Shown here in pieces: positions 28,242 to 40,411 of a DNA stretch of 64,000 nt. Every line of letters begins with the position of its first letter. Position 1 is the stretch's first letter. The notes under the pieces are model-generated. The model saw nothing but the letters and a program-made list of their open reading frames with translations. It searched no databases and was not told the origin of the DNA. Origin of the DNA: Pseudonocardia sulfidoxydans NBRC 16205 (GTDB lineage: Bacteria > Actinomycetota > Actinomycetes > Mycobacteriales > Pseudonocardiaceae); assembly GCF_007989085.1 (NCBI RefSeq), contig NZ_BJVJ01000006.1, positions 62,001-126,000 of the forward strand. Reading direction: 5' to 3'. A program made the position numbers and the translations under genes.

Positions 28242-29126
28242 ATCACCGACTCGTCACTCGCCGTCCGGGCGACACCGTACCTGTTCGTCCTCATCTGGTC
28301 GTCCGGGTTCGTCGTCGCCCGGCTCGCCGCACCCCACGCCGACCCACTCACGTTCCTCGTCGTCCGCTACACCGGCATCGTCGCCCTCATGCTGGTGCTC
28401 GCGCTCCTCGCCCGCGCCGCCTGGCCCTCCTGGCGCCAGGCCGGACACCTCGCCGTCGCAGGCATCGGCATCCAGGCCGGATACCTCGGCGGCGTGTGGG
28501 TCGCCGTCGCCCAAGGGATGCCGTCGTCGGTCACCGCGCTCGTCGTCAACCTGCAGCCCGTCCTCACCGCGCTCGTCGGCTGGGCCGCCGGGGAACGCAT
28601 GGGCGGGCGACGCGCCGCCGGGCTCGTCCTCGGCTTCCTCGGGGTGACACTCGTCGTCGCCGAGAAGCTGACCACGTCCGGCATCACCGCGCTCACCCTC
28701 GCCCTGTCCGGCGGGGCGCTGCTCGCCATCACGACCGGCACGCTCTACCAGAAACGCTTCTGCCCCGACTTCGACCTGCGCACCGGGCAGGTCGTGCAGT
28801 TCGTCGCCTCGATCGCCGTCACCGCGCCGTTCGCGCTCGCCTTCGAGAACCTGCGCATCGACTGGACACCCGCCGTGATCGGCGCGCTCGCCTGGTCGGT
28901 CGTCGTACTCACCGGAGGCGGCATCTCACTGCTGTTCCTGATGCTGCGCCGCGGCGCCGCAACCCAGGTGACGACGTACTTCTACCTCGTCCCCGCCATC
29001 ACCGCCGTCATGGCGTTCCTCATGTTCGGCGAACAACCCGGCTGGGTCGCCGTCGCCGGGATGGCCGTCACCGTGGTCGGCGTCGCGTTGGCCACGGTTC
29101 AGACGCGCGCCACGTCGACAGCCTGA
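28242..29126 (+). CDS. EamA/DMT-family transporter, apparent ATC start
   Basis: Inner-membrane drug/metabolite transporter of 294 residues with ten predicted helices in two EamA repeats. The N-terminus, [31 protein letters not shown], is the normal start of such proteins and is preceded by an in-frame TAG, but has no ATG, GTG or TTG. The first standard start is ATG 28389, which would lose the first 49 residues including helix one. A -10 box TAGCGT ends 6 bases before the ATC, as in leaderless genes nearby. Its 3' end overlaps the DUF3592 gene by 28 bases. Substrate unknown. Confidence 0.75.
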   Translation: MTDSSLAVRATPYLFVLIWSSGFVVARLAAPHADPLTFLVVRYTGIVALMLVLALLARAAWPSWRQAGHLAVAGIGIQAGYLGGVWVAVAQGMPSSVTALVVNLQPVLTALVGWAAGERMGGRRAAGLVLGFLGVTLVVAEKLTTSGITALTLALSGGALLAITTGTLYQKRFCPDFDLRTGQVVQFVASIAVTAPFALAFENLRIDWTPAVIGALAWSVVVLTGGGISLLFLMLRRGAATQVTTYFYLVPAITAVMAFLMFGEQPGWVAVAGMAVTVVGVALATVQTRATSTA

Positions 29127-29611
29127 TCACCCACGCCCGCCCGCTCGGACCGGCGGCGGCGCAACCACCACGCCCACGACCCGAACACCACCCACACCCC
29201 CACCGCCACACCGACCAGCACCGGCAGCCGGTTCAACGCGCTGCGCCCCGCGACCCGCACCAGCGACGGCTTCTCCGCCGAATACTCGACGATGATCGTC
29301 GACCCCGGCTCCAGGCCCCGCGGATACATGACGCCCCGCTCCGGGACGACCGCCTGCCCGTCGGGCAACGTGAACCGCACCAGCGTGTGGCTGAAGTTCG
29401 AACCGTCCAGCACCGTCGCCGTCGTGAACGCCCGGTTCGCCGCGATCGCCCGGTCGTCGAGGAACGCCCCCACGAACGCCAGCACCACCAGCACCGTGAC
29501 CAGCACCGCGAACCCCGCGACACACTCCGGCTTGTGCCCCCGCAGCCACGACCGGGCAGCCCGAAGCGTCGACCCGACCGCCTCGATCAGCTCGCTCCCG
29601 CTGCCCGACAC
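29099..29611 (-). CDS. DUF3592-like two-helix membrane protein
   Basis: 170-residue protein with a transmembrane helix near 32-54, an extracytoplasmic domain (TTATVLDGSNFSHTLVRFTLPDGQAVVPERGVMYPRGLEPGSTIIVEYSAEKPSLVRVAG), and a second helix near 130-150. The domain resembles DUF3592, whose function is unknown. GTG 29611 follows the -10 box TAGACT by 8 bases, indicating a leaderless mRNA. Convergent with and overlapping the EamA gene. Confidence 0.65.
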   Translation of the reverse strand: MSGSGSELIEAVGSTLRAARSWLRGHKPECVAGFAVLVTVLVVLAFVGAFLDDRAIAANRAFTTATVLDGSNFSHTLVRFTLPDGQAVVPERGVMYPRGLEPGSTIIVEYSAEKPSLVRVAGRSALNRLPVLVGVAVGVWVVFGSWAWWLRRRRSERAGVGDQAVDVARV

Positions 29612-29784
29612 GAGACCCGAGTCTAGGAGGGTGCCGAACAACTCCGGCCGTAGGGAGCGGCGGCCAGGCCACAGTAGGTCCGAGTTGGTCAACGCACTCC
29701 TGGGCCGACACGCCCGTGTGGCGTCCCCCGCACCTGCCGGGGCGCGCGCGCACCACGGCCGCGAGCGGCCTACTCTCGGACGAT

Positions 29785-31023
29785 GTGACCGTCGCACCGT
29801 CCCCGTCGCCGCTGCGAGTGCGGACCCGCGCGGTCGAGGACGTGGGCCGTCTCCTCGACCTGCTACCCGACGACCGTCCCCTCTCCTGGGTGCGCGACGG
29901 CGAAGGCCTCGTCGGATGGGGTGAGGTCGCCCGATTCACCGGCACCGGCGCGGGCCGCTTCGCCGAGGCCGACAGCTGGTGGCGTTCCTTCACCGCGCGC
30001 CTCGACGTCCGCGACGACCTCCAGCTCCCCGGCACCGGGGCCGTCGCCTTCGCCAGCTTCACCTTCGCCGACCGCTCCCCCGGCTCCGTGCTGATCGTGC
30101 CCCGGGTCGTCGTCGGCCGCCGCGACGGACACACCTGGATCACCGAGTTCGCCGGCGACGGCGTCCCCGCCGCCATGCGCCGCGCCATGCCCGTCCGCGC
30201 CGGCGGCGCCCTGCACTACGACGACGGCGACATGACCGTCGCCCGCTACCGGCGCGCCGTCGCCGAAGCCGTCACCCGCATGCAGGCCGGCGAGCTCGAC
30301 AAGGCGGCCCTCGCCCACGACCTCCTCGCCGTCGCCGACGAACCCCTCGACCCCCGGTTCCTCCTCGCCGGCCTCGCCCACCACTACCCCACCTGCTGGG
30401 CCTACTCCGTCGACGGTCTCGTCGGCGCCACCCCCGAGCTGCTGCTGCGTCGCGATGGCGACGTCGTCTCCTCCCGCGTCCTCGCCGGCACCATCTGGCC
30501 CGGCAACGACGGCGTCGACATCGGCGCCGAGCTCATGGCCTCGGCCAAGGACCAGCGGGAGCACGCGTTCGCCGTCGACTCCCTCGCCGCGACCCTGCGC
30601 CCCCACTGCACGCGACTCGACCTCCCCACCGAGCCCACGATCCTGGCCCTGCACAACGTCTCCCACCTGTCCTCCGACGTGCGCGGCGAGCTCCGTGACG
30701 GCGCCTCCCTGCTGACCCTGGCCGCCTCCGTGCACCCCACCGCCGCGGTCGGTGGTACCCCCCGCGCCGCCGCGCTGAAGATGATCGCGGAGCTGGAGCG
30801 GATGGACCGCGGCCGCTACGCCGGACCCGTCGGGTGGGTCGACGCCGAGGGCGACGGCGAGCTGGGCATCGCCCTGCGCTGCGCCCAGCTCGACGGCAAC
30901 ACCGCCCGGCTCTTCGCGGGCTGCGGGATCGTCGCCGAGTCCGACCCCGACACCGAGGTCCGCGAAGCGGCCGCCAAGCTCGTCGCCGTCCGGGAGGCCC
31001 TGGAGGGCAGCGTCACCGGCTGA
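29785..31023 (+). CDS. menF: Isochorismate synthase (MenF/EntC type)
   Basis: Chorismate-binding enzyme converting chorismate to isochorismate, the entry to menaquinone synthesis, 412 residues. The C-terminal half holds the family core: KAALAHDLLAVADEPL, VGATPELLLRRDGDVVSSRVLAGTIW, VSHLSSDVRGELRDG, LAASVHPTAAVGGTPR and GRYAGPVGWVDAEGDGELGIALRCA. The adjacent menD supports the menaquinone role over siderophore EntC. GTG 29785 follows a TACTCT -10 box by 8 bases (leaderless). Confidence 0.88.
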   Translation: MTVAPSPSPLRVRTRAVEDVGRLLDLLPDDRPLSWVRDGEGLVGWGEVARFTGTGAGRFAEADSWWRSFTARLDVRDDLQLPGTGAVAFASFTFADRSPGSVLIVPRVVVGRRDGHTWITEFAGDGVPAAMRRAMPVRAGGALHYDDGDMTVARYRRAVAEAVTRMQAGELDKAALAHDLLAVADEPLDPRFLLAGLAHHYPTCWAYSVDGLVGATPELLLRRDGDVVSSRVLAGTIWPGNDGVDIGAELMASAKDQREHAFAVDSLAATLRPHCTRLDLPTEPTILALHNVSHLSSDVRGELRDGASLLTLAASVHPTAAVGGTPRAAALKMIAELERMDRGRYAGPVGWVDAEGDGELGIALRCAQLDGNTARLFAGCGIVAESDPDTEVREAAAKLVAVREALEGSVTG

Positions 31024-31066
31024 CCCCGGCTCTCGCCCCACCCGCCCTGAACGCCGAACAACGACG

Positions 31067-31180
31067 CGCAACCCCACTGCTGTCGACGCGCCGTGCCGCG
31101 ACGCTGAGGTTGCGGCCCAACATCCGCGCGCAACCTCACTGCTGTCGGCGCGCGTCGGCACGACCGTGAGGTTGCGCGCG
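31067..31180. repeat. Two hairpin repeats of family B
   Basis: Two units between menF and menD. Unit 1 (31067-31114) has arms around CGCAACCCCA and TGAGGTTGCG with one mismatch. Unit 2 (31125-31180) has perfect 15-bp arms CGCGCGCAACCTCAC and complement around a 26-base loop. Both share ACTGCTGTCG. Three more units lie at 63353-63531. Confidence 0.8.
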
Positions 31181-31186
31181 GGGCGG

Positions 31187-34201
<3,015 letters not shown>

Positions 34202-34218
34202 CGTAGTTTCGCGTCCTG

Positions 34219-35856
34219 ATGAGCGCGACCCTGCAGGCCACCGATCTCGCCGCCGGCCACGGCGCCCGCGTCCTGTTCTCCGGGCTGGATCTCGTCGTCG
34301 CCCCGGGCGACGTCGTCGGGCTGGTCGGTGCCAACGGCGCCGGCAAGTCGACGTTGCTACGCCTGCTGGCAGGTGAGGACCGGCCCGAGGAAGGCACCGT
34401 CGCGCTCAGCCCACCCGACGCGACCGTCGGCCACCTGCCCCAGGAACCCGACCGCCGACCCGGCGAGACCGTCGCCGCGTTCCTGTCCCGGCGCACCGGC
34501 GTCACCGCCGCCCAGGAACAGATGGACGGGGCCGCGGCGGCGCTGTCCGACGGCACCGCCGGCGCCGACGACCTCTACGCCACCGCGCTCGACCGCTGGC
34601 TGGCCCTCGGCGGTGCCGACCTCGACGAACGCGCCGGTGCGGTGTGCGCGGAGGTCGGCCTGGGCGTCGACCTCGACACCCCCATGACCGCGCTCTCCGG
34701 CGGCCAGGCCGCCCGGGCGGGTCTCGCCGCGCTGCTGCTGTCGCGCTACGACGTCCTGCTGCTCGACGAACCCACCAACGACCTCGACCTCGACGGCCTC
34801 GAACGTCTCGAACGCTTCGTCACCGGGCTCCGGTCGCCTGCGGTGATCGTCTCGCACGACCGGGAGTTCCTGGCGCGCACCGTGACCCGCGTCGTCGAGC
34901 TGGACCTCGCCCAACAGCAGGTCGGTGTCTACGACGGCGGCTACGACAGCTACCTCGCCGAGCGCGAGGTGAACCGTCGGCACGCCCGCGAGGCCTACGA
35001 GGAGTACGCCGACACCCTCGGTGGGCTCAAGGACCGCGCCCAGATGCAGCGCAACTGGATGGCCCAGGGTGTGCGCAACGCCCGTCGCAAATCCACCGAC
35101 AACGACAAGGTCGGCCGCAACAAGCGCGCCGAGACCAGCGAGAAGCAGGCCGCGAAGGCCCGGCAGACGCAGAAGATGATCGAGCGGCTCGACGTCGTCG
35201 AGGAGCCCCGCAAGGAGTGGGAGCTGCGCATGACGATCGCCGCCGCCCCCCGCTCCGGCACCGTCGCCGCCTACGCCGACTCGGCCGTCGTGCAGCGGGG
35301 GTCGTTCATCGTCGGCCCCGTCACGGTGCAGGTCGACTGGGCCGACCGTGTCGTCGTCACCGGCGCCAACGGCTCCGGCAAGTCGACGCTGCTCGCCGCC
35401 CTGCTGGGCCGCATCCCGGTCGACTCCGGCACCGCCGGAATGGGGAGCGGCGTGCGGGTCGGGGAGGTCGACCAGGCCCGCGGACTCTTCCTCGGCGACA
35501 CCTCGTTGGCACGAGCCTTCGGCGAAGCCGTACCCGACTGGGCCGACTCCGACGTCCGCACACTGCTCGCCAAGTTCGGGCTCACCCGCGAACACGTGCC
35601 CCGCCCCGCGTCATCACTCTCGCCCGGGGAGCGCACCCGCGCAGCCCTCGCGCTGCTGCAGGCCCGCGAGGTGAACCTCCTGGTGCTCGACGAGCCCACC
35701 AACCACCTCGACCTGCCCGCCATCGAGCAGCTCGAACAGGCCGTCGAGAACTTCCCCGGCACCGTGCTGCTCGTGACCCACGACCGCCGCATGCTCGACA
35801 CCGTCCGCGCCACGAGACGCTGGCACGTCGACGCCGGACAGGTCACCGAGAAGTAG
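34219..35856 (+). CDS. ABC-F family ATPase
   Basis: Soluble protein of 545 residues with two ABC domains and no membrane part, the ABC-F type that acts on ribosomes. Domain 1 has VGANGAGKSTLLRLL, LSGGQAARAGLAALLL and LLLDEPTND; domain 2 has TGANGSGKSTLLAAL, SLSPGERTRAALALL and LVLDEPTNH. The linker (about 250-315) is long, basic and helical. The ATG is preceded by TAGTTT with 9 bases between, likely near-leaderless. It could be a translation factor or an antibiotic-protection protein; the sequence does not decide. Confidence 0.88.
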   Translation: MSATLQATDLAAGHGARVLFSGLDLVVAPGDVVGLVGANGAGKSTLLRLLAGEDRPEEGTVALSPPDATVGHLPQEPDRRPGETVAAFLSRRTGVTAAQEQMDGAAAALSDGTAGADDLYATALDRWLALGGADLDERAGAVCAEVGLGVDLDTPMTALSGGQAARAGLAALLLSRYDVLLLDEPTNDLDLDGLERLERFVTGLRSPAVIVSHDREFLARTVTRVVELDLAQQQVGVYDGGYDSYLAEREVNRRHAREAYEEYADTLGGLKDRAQMQRNWMAQGVRNARRKSTDNDKVGRNKRAETSEKQAAKARQTQKMIERLDVVEEPRKEWELRMTIAAAPRSGTVAAYADSAVVQRGSFIVGPVTVQVDWADRVVVTGANGSGKSTLLAALLGRIPVDSGTAGMGSGVRVGEVDQARGLFLGDTSLARAFGEAVPDWADSDVRTLLAKFGLTREHVPRPASSLSPGERTRAALALLQAREVNLLVLDEPTNHLDLPAIEQLEQAVENFPGTVLLVTHDRRMLDTVRATRRWHVDAGQVTEK

Positions 35857-35887
35857 AACGGCGCCGACCTGTCGGGTCGGCGCCGTT
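35857..35887 (+). terminator. Hairpin terminator after the ABC-F gene
   Basis: Perfect 13-bp stem, AACGGCGCCGACC and complement, loop TGTCG, beginning at the base after the stop codon. It also lies between convergent genes and may serve both strands. Confidence 0.82.
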
Positions 35888-35905
35888 GCGCTGATGGATG
35901 GTCGG

Positions 35906-36214
35906 TCAGGACTCCGGTGACGGCTCGGCCTGCGGGCCGATCGCGAAACGCAGCTCCTCCCCCTGCGGGGTCTCGACGGGCTGCACATCCAGGACCTTGT
36001 CGTCGAGCACCTGCGCGGCCGATGTCTCCAGGAACACCGTCACGCCGTCACCCGTGAGGACCGTGTCACTCTCGACCGGCTGGGCCGCGAGCGACAGCTC
36101 CAGACCCTGGTCCTCCTCGGTGGACGCAATGCGCAGACCACCACCGTCGGGAAGTTCCGCATCAGCCGTCAGGGACTTGATGGCCTCTGCCGCTGTCTCG
36201 GTGATTGCCAACAT
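35906..36214 (-). CDS. HesB/IscA-fold protein lacking the cluster cysteines
   Basis: 102-residue protein with the HesB/IscA fold: ITETAAEAIKSL at the start, GGLRIAS, VTVFLETSAAQVLDDKVLDVQ. The three cysteines that bind Fe-S in IscA are absent; the product contains no cysteine at all. Actinobacteria carry such degenerate homologues, function unknown. ATG follows TACTGT by 7 bases. Separate from the neighbouring genes in orientation or by gaps. Confidence 0.7.
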   Translation of the reverse strand: MLAITETAAEAIKSLTADAELPDGGGLRIASTEEDQGLELSLAAQPVESDTVLTGDGVTVFLETSAAQVLDDKVLDVQPVETPQGEELRFAIGPQAEPSPES

Positions 36215-36277
36215 TCACCCCACAGTAGGCACGTGCTCCGGACCTCGCACCCCTCCTGCGCGGCCGGTCACGTCGAT

Positions 36278-37105
36278 TCAGCCGAACCGGTCAGGGTCCG
36301 GCCCCAGGCGCGTCCCCGCGTCCATGGCGCTCACGGTGGCCATCTCGTCGTCCGACAGGACGAAGTCGACGACGTCGATGTTCTCCCGGATCCGCGACGG
36401 CGTCACCGACTTCGGGAACACCACATTGCCCAGTTGGATGTGCCAGCGCAGCACCACCTGGGCCGCACTCCTGTCGTGCGCCCGCCCGATCGCGCGCAGC
36501 CGCTCATCGGACAGCAGCTCCCCGCCCTTCGCGATCGGCGCCCACGCCTCGGTGACGATCCCGTGGTCGGCGTGATAGGCGCGCAACGTCTTCTGGCTCA
36601 GCAAAGGGTGCAGCTCGATCTGGTTCACGGCCGGGACCGTCGCCGTCTCCGCCGCCAGCCGCTCCAGGTGCGGGACCTGGAAGTTCGAGACGCCGATCGC
36701 CCGCGCCGTCCCGTCCTTCGCGCAACGCTCCATGCCCTCCCACGTCTCCACGTACACGTCCGCCTGCGGGCGCGGCCAGTGCACGAGATAGAGATCGACG
36801 AAGTCGAGCCCCAGCTTCTCCAGACTCTCCCCGAGGGCCGTCACCGCGGAGTCGCGGCCCTGCCGGTCGTTGGCGAGCTTGGTGGTGACGAACACCTCGT
36901 CGCGGCCGAGGCCCGACTCCGCGATCGCCCGGCCCACCTCGGCCTCGTTCCCGTAGGCCTGGGCAGTGTCGAAGTGCCGGTACCCGGCGTCGAGCGCCTG
37001 CCCGACGGCCTCCACCGTCTCCCCGGGGCCGACCTGGAACACACCGAAACCGAGCTGCGGTATCGCGACGCCGTTGTTGAGCGTGAGGTTCGGGACAGAG
37101 CTCAT
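36278..37105 (-). CDS. Aldo/keto reductase (2,5-diketo-gluconate reductase type)
   Basis: NADPH-dependent reductase of 275 residues with a TIM barrel. The catalytic tetrad is visible: Asp and Tyr in FDTAQAYGNE, Lys in VTTKL, His in YLVHWP. GVSNFQVPHLERL and the cofactor loop FPKSVTPSRIRENIDV follow the AKR5 pattern. Start ATG follows TAGAAC by 6-7 bases. Natural substrate cannot be inferred. Confidence 0.9.
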   Translation of the reverse strand: MSSVPNLTLNNGVAIPQLGFGVFQVGPGETVEAVGQALDAGYRHFDTAQAYGNEAEVGRAIAESGLGRDEVFVTTKLANDRQGRDSAVTALGESLEKLGLDFVDLYLVHWPRPQADVYVETWEGMERCAKDGTARAIGVSNFQVPHLERLAAETATVPAVNQIELHPLLSQKTLRAYHADHGIVTEAWAPIAKGGELLSDERLRAIGRAHDRSAAQVVLRWHIQLGNVVFPKSVTPSRIRENIDVVDFVLSDDEMATVSAMDAGTRLGPDPDRFG

Positions 37106-37163
37106 GGCTCGGTTCTACCCCCGACGCCGAAACCCCGCAGGCGTGAGCGCGCTGCCCGCCCGC

Positions 37164-37642
37164 GTGATCGCCATTCCCGGCGCACGAGCGACGAATCCGG
37201 CGCCCATCCGCCAGGACCGCCGATCACCTGGGAGGCCCTGGGTGATCGTCGACGTCGGGACATCCGCGGCGGGGTCGGCGCCCAGGTACCTCAGTCCTCA
37301 GGCCCAGTGATCACGATTTCAGGCACTCAAGCGTCGAATCCGACGCCCATCCGCCAGCATTGACGATCACCATCCCAGGTGCGGGCAGCAGGGTTCAGCG
37401 CCCGCCATCGAGGAAGGCGCTGCCGCAGCGGCCGGCCGCCGAGCCGGGGGTGATCACCATCGGCGGGACATGCGCAACCGGGTCGAGCCCCTGACCCCGG
37501 GAACGCCGCTCGGCGCACCGAGGAACGGCCCCCAAACCGTGATCACCATCTGGGGCGCACCGGCGACGGCCCACCCCGTGATCACTGATTCAGGCCCTGG
37601 AGCGACGAATCTGTCGCTCATGCACCAGGAATGACGATCACC
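37164..37642. repeat. Cluster of GTGATC-anchored repeats, family D
   Basis: The 574-base gap before the DUF998 gene is filled by repeats. Three copies of a 65-nt unit are at 37164-37228, 37307-37371 and 37578-37642; each begins GTGATC, has a central CGAATC and CATNCNCCAG, and ends GATCACC, so each is bounded by inverted ends. Copy 3 has an inner dyad GAGCGAC-GAATCT-GTCGCTC. Two further units (from about 37242 and 37450) begin GTGATC and share GGGACAT and GGGTCG. No protein gene was recognised. Confidence 0.75.
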
Positions 37643-37679
37643 TTGGGTCTCGGCCGGGACCGGAGCGCGGCAACCCGGC

Positions 37680-38399
37680 TCAGGCGCGGGCGGGGGCGGG
37701 GAGGCCGGGGGCCGGGGTGCGGCTCCGAGAGCCTGCGGCGTGCGCGGCCCAGAGCGCCAGGACGGCGACGAGCAGCACCTCGGTCAGGGCGAGGCCGCGC
37801 TCGACGAGGCCCAGGGGCACGGCGTTCCACCAGGATCGGCCGGTGACGGGGCGCATCGCGAAGCCCCAGAGGATCGGGAGGAACCAGCCGAGGCTCGCGA
37901 GGGCGAGGACGCGCGTCCAGACCCGGTGGGCGAGGACGCCGGGCACGCCCCGCTGCGCCCGGGCGAGGAGCAGTGCGCCGAGTGGCAGGGCGAGGAAGGC
38001 GACGAGGCTGGCGTAGCGGTGGATGTAGCCGCCGAGGCTCGGGCCGATCGACCAGTTGGTCTTCTCGAACACGACGACCGTCAGCATCCCGACGGCCCAG
38101 ATCCCGAGCAGCACGGTGGCACCGGAGCGGGGTCGCAGCACGTCGGCGCGGGTGAGGGCGAGGATGACCGCGACGGAGCCGAGGGCGAGCGCGACGACGC
38201 CGACGTCGAACATCCAGGCGTCGGCGCCGAGGGCGTATTCGCTGATGGTGCGGCGGACGGGGTCGACGCGGTCGGCGGCGACGACGTGGAGGGCGCCGAC
38301 GAGCAGGATCGCGGCGGCGACGCCGATCCCGCCGAGCGCGGCGAGGGCACGGACGACGCCGTCGCCACCGGGCTGTCCGCCCGCACTCTGCTCGGTCAC
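37680..38399 (-). CDS. DUF998 membrane protein
   Basis: 239-residue integral membrane protein with six predicted helices; HYVAADRVDPVRRTISEYALG-type sequence (here HVVAADRVDPVRRTISEYALGADAWMFDVG) is the DUF998 signature. The GTG start is preferred over an earlier TTG because GGGAGG lies 8 bases upstream. No function is known for the family. It is followed by no obvious partner; the repeat cluster lies at its 3' side. Confidence 0.78.
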   Translation of the reverse strand: MTEQSAGGQPGGDGVVRALAALGGIGVAAAILLVGALHVVAADRVDPVRRTISEYALGADAWMFDVGVVALALGSVAVILALTRADVLRPRSGATVLLGIWAVGMLTVVVFEKTNWSIGPSLGGYIHRYASLVAFLALPLGALLLARAQRGVPGVLAHRVWTRVLALASLGWFLPILWGFAMRPVTGRSWWNAVPLGLVERGLALTEVLLVAVLALWAAHAAGSRSRTPAPGLPAPARA

Positions 38400-38474
38400 C
38401 GACGTCCTCCCGCTCCGTTGAGAGGTCAACGACCTGGCCCTGTCCGGAAGTTCCCGGGCGGGGGGCGGATCCGG

Positions 38475-39317
38475 TCACACGCGTTGCAACGCCTGCCGGC
38501 GACGTTCGGCCACCGCGGCCCCGGACTCGCGACGGGCCATGCGCCGCAGCAGGACCGGCCCCAGCACGAACCCGATGACGGCCCAGGCGGCGAGGATGCC
38601 GATCGTCAGCGGGGTGTTCCAGGTACCGCCGGACTCGAGCGCGGCGGCCTCGGCGGGCAGGAACACCGAGCGCATGCCCAGGCCGAGCCAGTACAGCGGG
38701 AGGATCTGGACGACCCACTGGACCCAGTCCCACAGCACGGCGATGGGGTAGAAGAGTCCGGAGATCGCAGCGAGGCCGGTGATGCCGAAGAACCCGAGCC
38801 CGCCGATGACGCGGGGGCTGCGCACGACCGACCCGATGAGGACGCCGAGCGGCACGCAGGCCATGAGCCCCAACAGGATGTAGCCGACGAGGCCGAGCCA
38901 CATGCCGGCGTCGCCGAGGGGGACGCCGGGGACGATGAACAGCCCGGGGACGAGCACGATGGCGACGGCGGCGGCGACGTCGAGCACGGCGACGGTGAGC
39001 AGGCCGACGACGTAGGCGGCGGTGCCGCGCGGGACCGCCTTGGCGCGCAGCAGGGTGCCGTCCTCGCGTTCGGCGGCCAGGTAGTAGGCGGTGCCCATGA
39101 CGGAGAAGACGACGAGCATCGCCAGCATCCCGGGCAGCAGGGAGACCCCGACGGAGATGTCGGTACCGGGGATGGTGGCGTTGCGGAAGATCAGCAGGAA
39201 CACGAGCGGGAGCGCGTTCCAGATGATGGTGTTGGCGAGGCCTTCGCGGGTGGTGTTGACGCTGCGCCAGGTGACCCAGCCGCGGGCGAGTCCCAGGCGC
39301 AGCGGCTGCATGCTCAC
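38475..39317 (-). CDS. ABC-2 type exporter permease
   Basis: Six-helix permease of 280 residues that pairs with the ATPase encoded just upstream. Hydrophobic segments and the ABC-2 pattern (LPGMLAMLVVFSVMGTAYYLAAEREDGTLLRAKAVPR and IPLYWL-type loop near 215) are clear. GTG start overlaps the ATPase stop by 4 bases. Exports an unknown substrate, possibly a drug or lipid. Confidence 0.86.
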   Translation of the reverse strand: MSMQPLRLGLARGWVTWRSVNTTREGLANTIIWNALPLVFLLIFRNATIPGTDISVGVSLLPGMLAMLVVFSVMGTAYYLAAEREDGTLLRAKAVPRGTAAYVVGLLTVAVLDVAAAVAIVLVPGLFIVPGVPLGDAGMWLGLVGYILLGLMACVPLGVLIGSVVRSPRVIGGLGFFGITGLAAISGLFYPIAVLWDWVQWVVQILPLYWLGLGMRSVFLPAEAAALESGGTWNTPLTIGILAAWAVIGFVLGPVLLRRMARRESGAAVAERRRQALQRV

Positions 39318-40246
39318 GACGCCACCGCGGGTTCCAGAGCGGCCGCGGCGGCGTCGCCGTGCTCGTGGCGTCTGATCATCTCCAGGTAGGTGTCCTCCAG
39401 GGAGGTGCGCCGGACCTCGAGGTCGACGACGCCCGCGCCGTCGGGGCCGGTGAGCAGGTCGCGGACGAAGGCGGTGGCGTCGTCGGTGGGGCGCACGAAC
39501 TTCTCCTCACCGATGCGCCAGCGCACTTCGGCGCGGCCGGCGACCTGGCGGGCGAGGGCGTCGGCGGTGCCGTCGGCGACGATGCGGCCGCCGGCGAGGA
39601 TGAGGATGCGGTCGGCGAGGATCTCGGCTTCGGCGAGGTCGTGGGTGGTGAGCAGGACGGTCGTGGCGTCGTCGTCGACGAGGCGGTGCACGAGCTCGTG
39701 GAACTCGCGGCGGGCGTGGGGGTCGAACCCGGCGGTGGGTTCGTCGAGGAACAGCAGGCTGGGGCGGCCGACGATGCCGATGGCCACGTCGAGGCGGCGA
39801 CGCTGCCCGCCGGACAGGGCGCCGACGCGGGTGTTCGCGCTGGCGGTGAGCCCGACCGTCGCGATCAGGTCGTCGACGGGGTGGGGCCGCGGGTGGCTCG
39901 CGGTCGCGTAGGGGGCGTAGTAGGCGCCGAGGTGGGCGAGGAGCTCGCGGACGCGCCAGGTGGCGTGGTCGCGCCACGACTGCAGGACCACGCCCAGTTC
40001 GGCGCGCCAGCGTTCGTCGCCGTGTTCGGGGTCCTCGCCGAGGACCTCGACCTCGCCGGCGGACCGGGTGCGGAAGCCCTCGAGGATCTCGATCGTGGTG
40101 GTCTTCCCAGCGCCGTTGGGGCCGAGCAGGGCGACGACCTCGCCGCGCCGGATCTCGAGGTCGACGCCGCGGAGCACCTCGTGTCGGCCGTAGTTCATGC
40201 GCAGGTCACCGACCCGGATCGCGGGTCCCGCCGGCGTCGTTGCCAT
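39314..40246 (-). CDS. ABC exporter ATPase (DrrA/CcmA-like)
   Basis: ATP-binding subunit of 310 residues: Walker A LLGPNGAGKTTTIEIL, signature LSGGQRRRLDVAIG, Walker B LLFLDEPTAGFDP, H-loop LLTTHDLAEAEILAD. The C-terminal 80 residues form the extra domain seen in antibiotic-export ATPases. ATG follows TACGGT by 7 bases, so the two-gene exporter operon is probably leaderless. Confidence 0.9.
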   Translation of the reverse strand: MATTPAGPAIRVGDLRMNYGRHEVLRGVDLEIRRGEVVALLGPNGAGKTTTIEILEGFRTRSAGEVEVLGEDPEHGDERWRAELGVVLQSWRDHATWRVRELLAHLGAYYAPYATASHPRPHPVDDLIATVGLTASANTRVGALSGGQRRRLDVAIGIVGRPSLLFLDEPTAGFDPHARREFHELVHRLVDDDATTVLLTTHDLAEAEILADRILILAGGRIVADGTADALARQVAGRAEVRWRIGEEKFVRPTDDATAFVRDLLTGPDGAGVVDLEVRRTSLEDTYLEMIRRHEHGDAAAAALEPAVAS

Positions 40247-40411
40247 GCCCCCGACCGTAGCAGGACCACTGCGACCTTCCCGACAATCCAGACAGACGAC
40301 GGGAGCAGTCGACCAGGCCGCCGACCCCACTTGGTAACGTCGTCCGGCGCAGGTCCAGCAGCGAGGCCCGCGGTCCGAAACCATCAGACCGAGCCCGCTG
40401 GACAGGTGCCC

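Noticed and set aside
37740..39389. 549-residue rightward frame across the DUF998 and ABC permease genes
   Set aside because: Spans two real leftward genes and has the composition of an antisense shadow.
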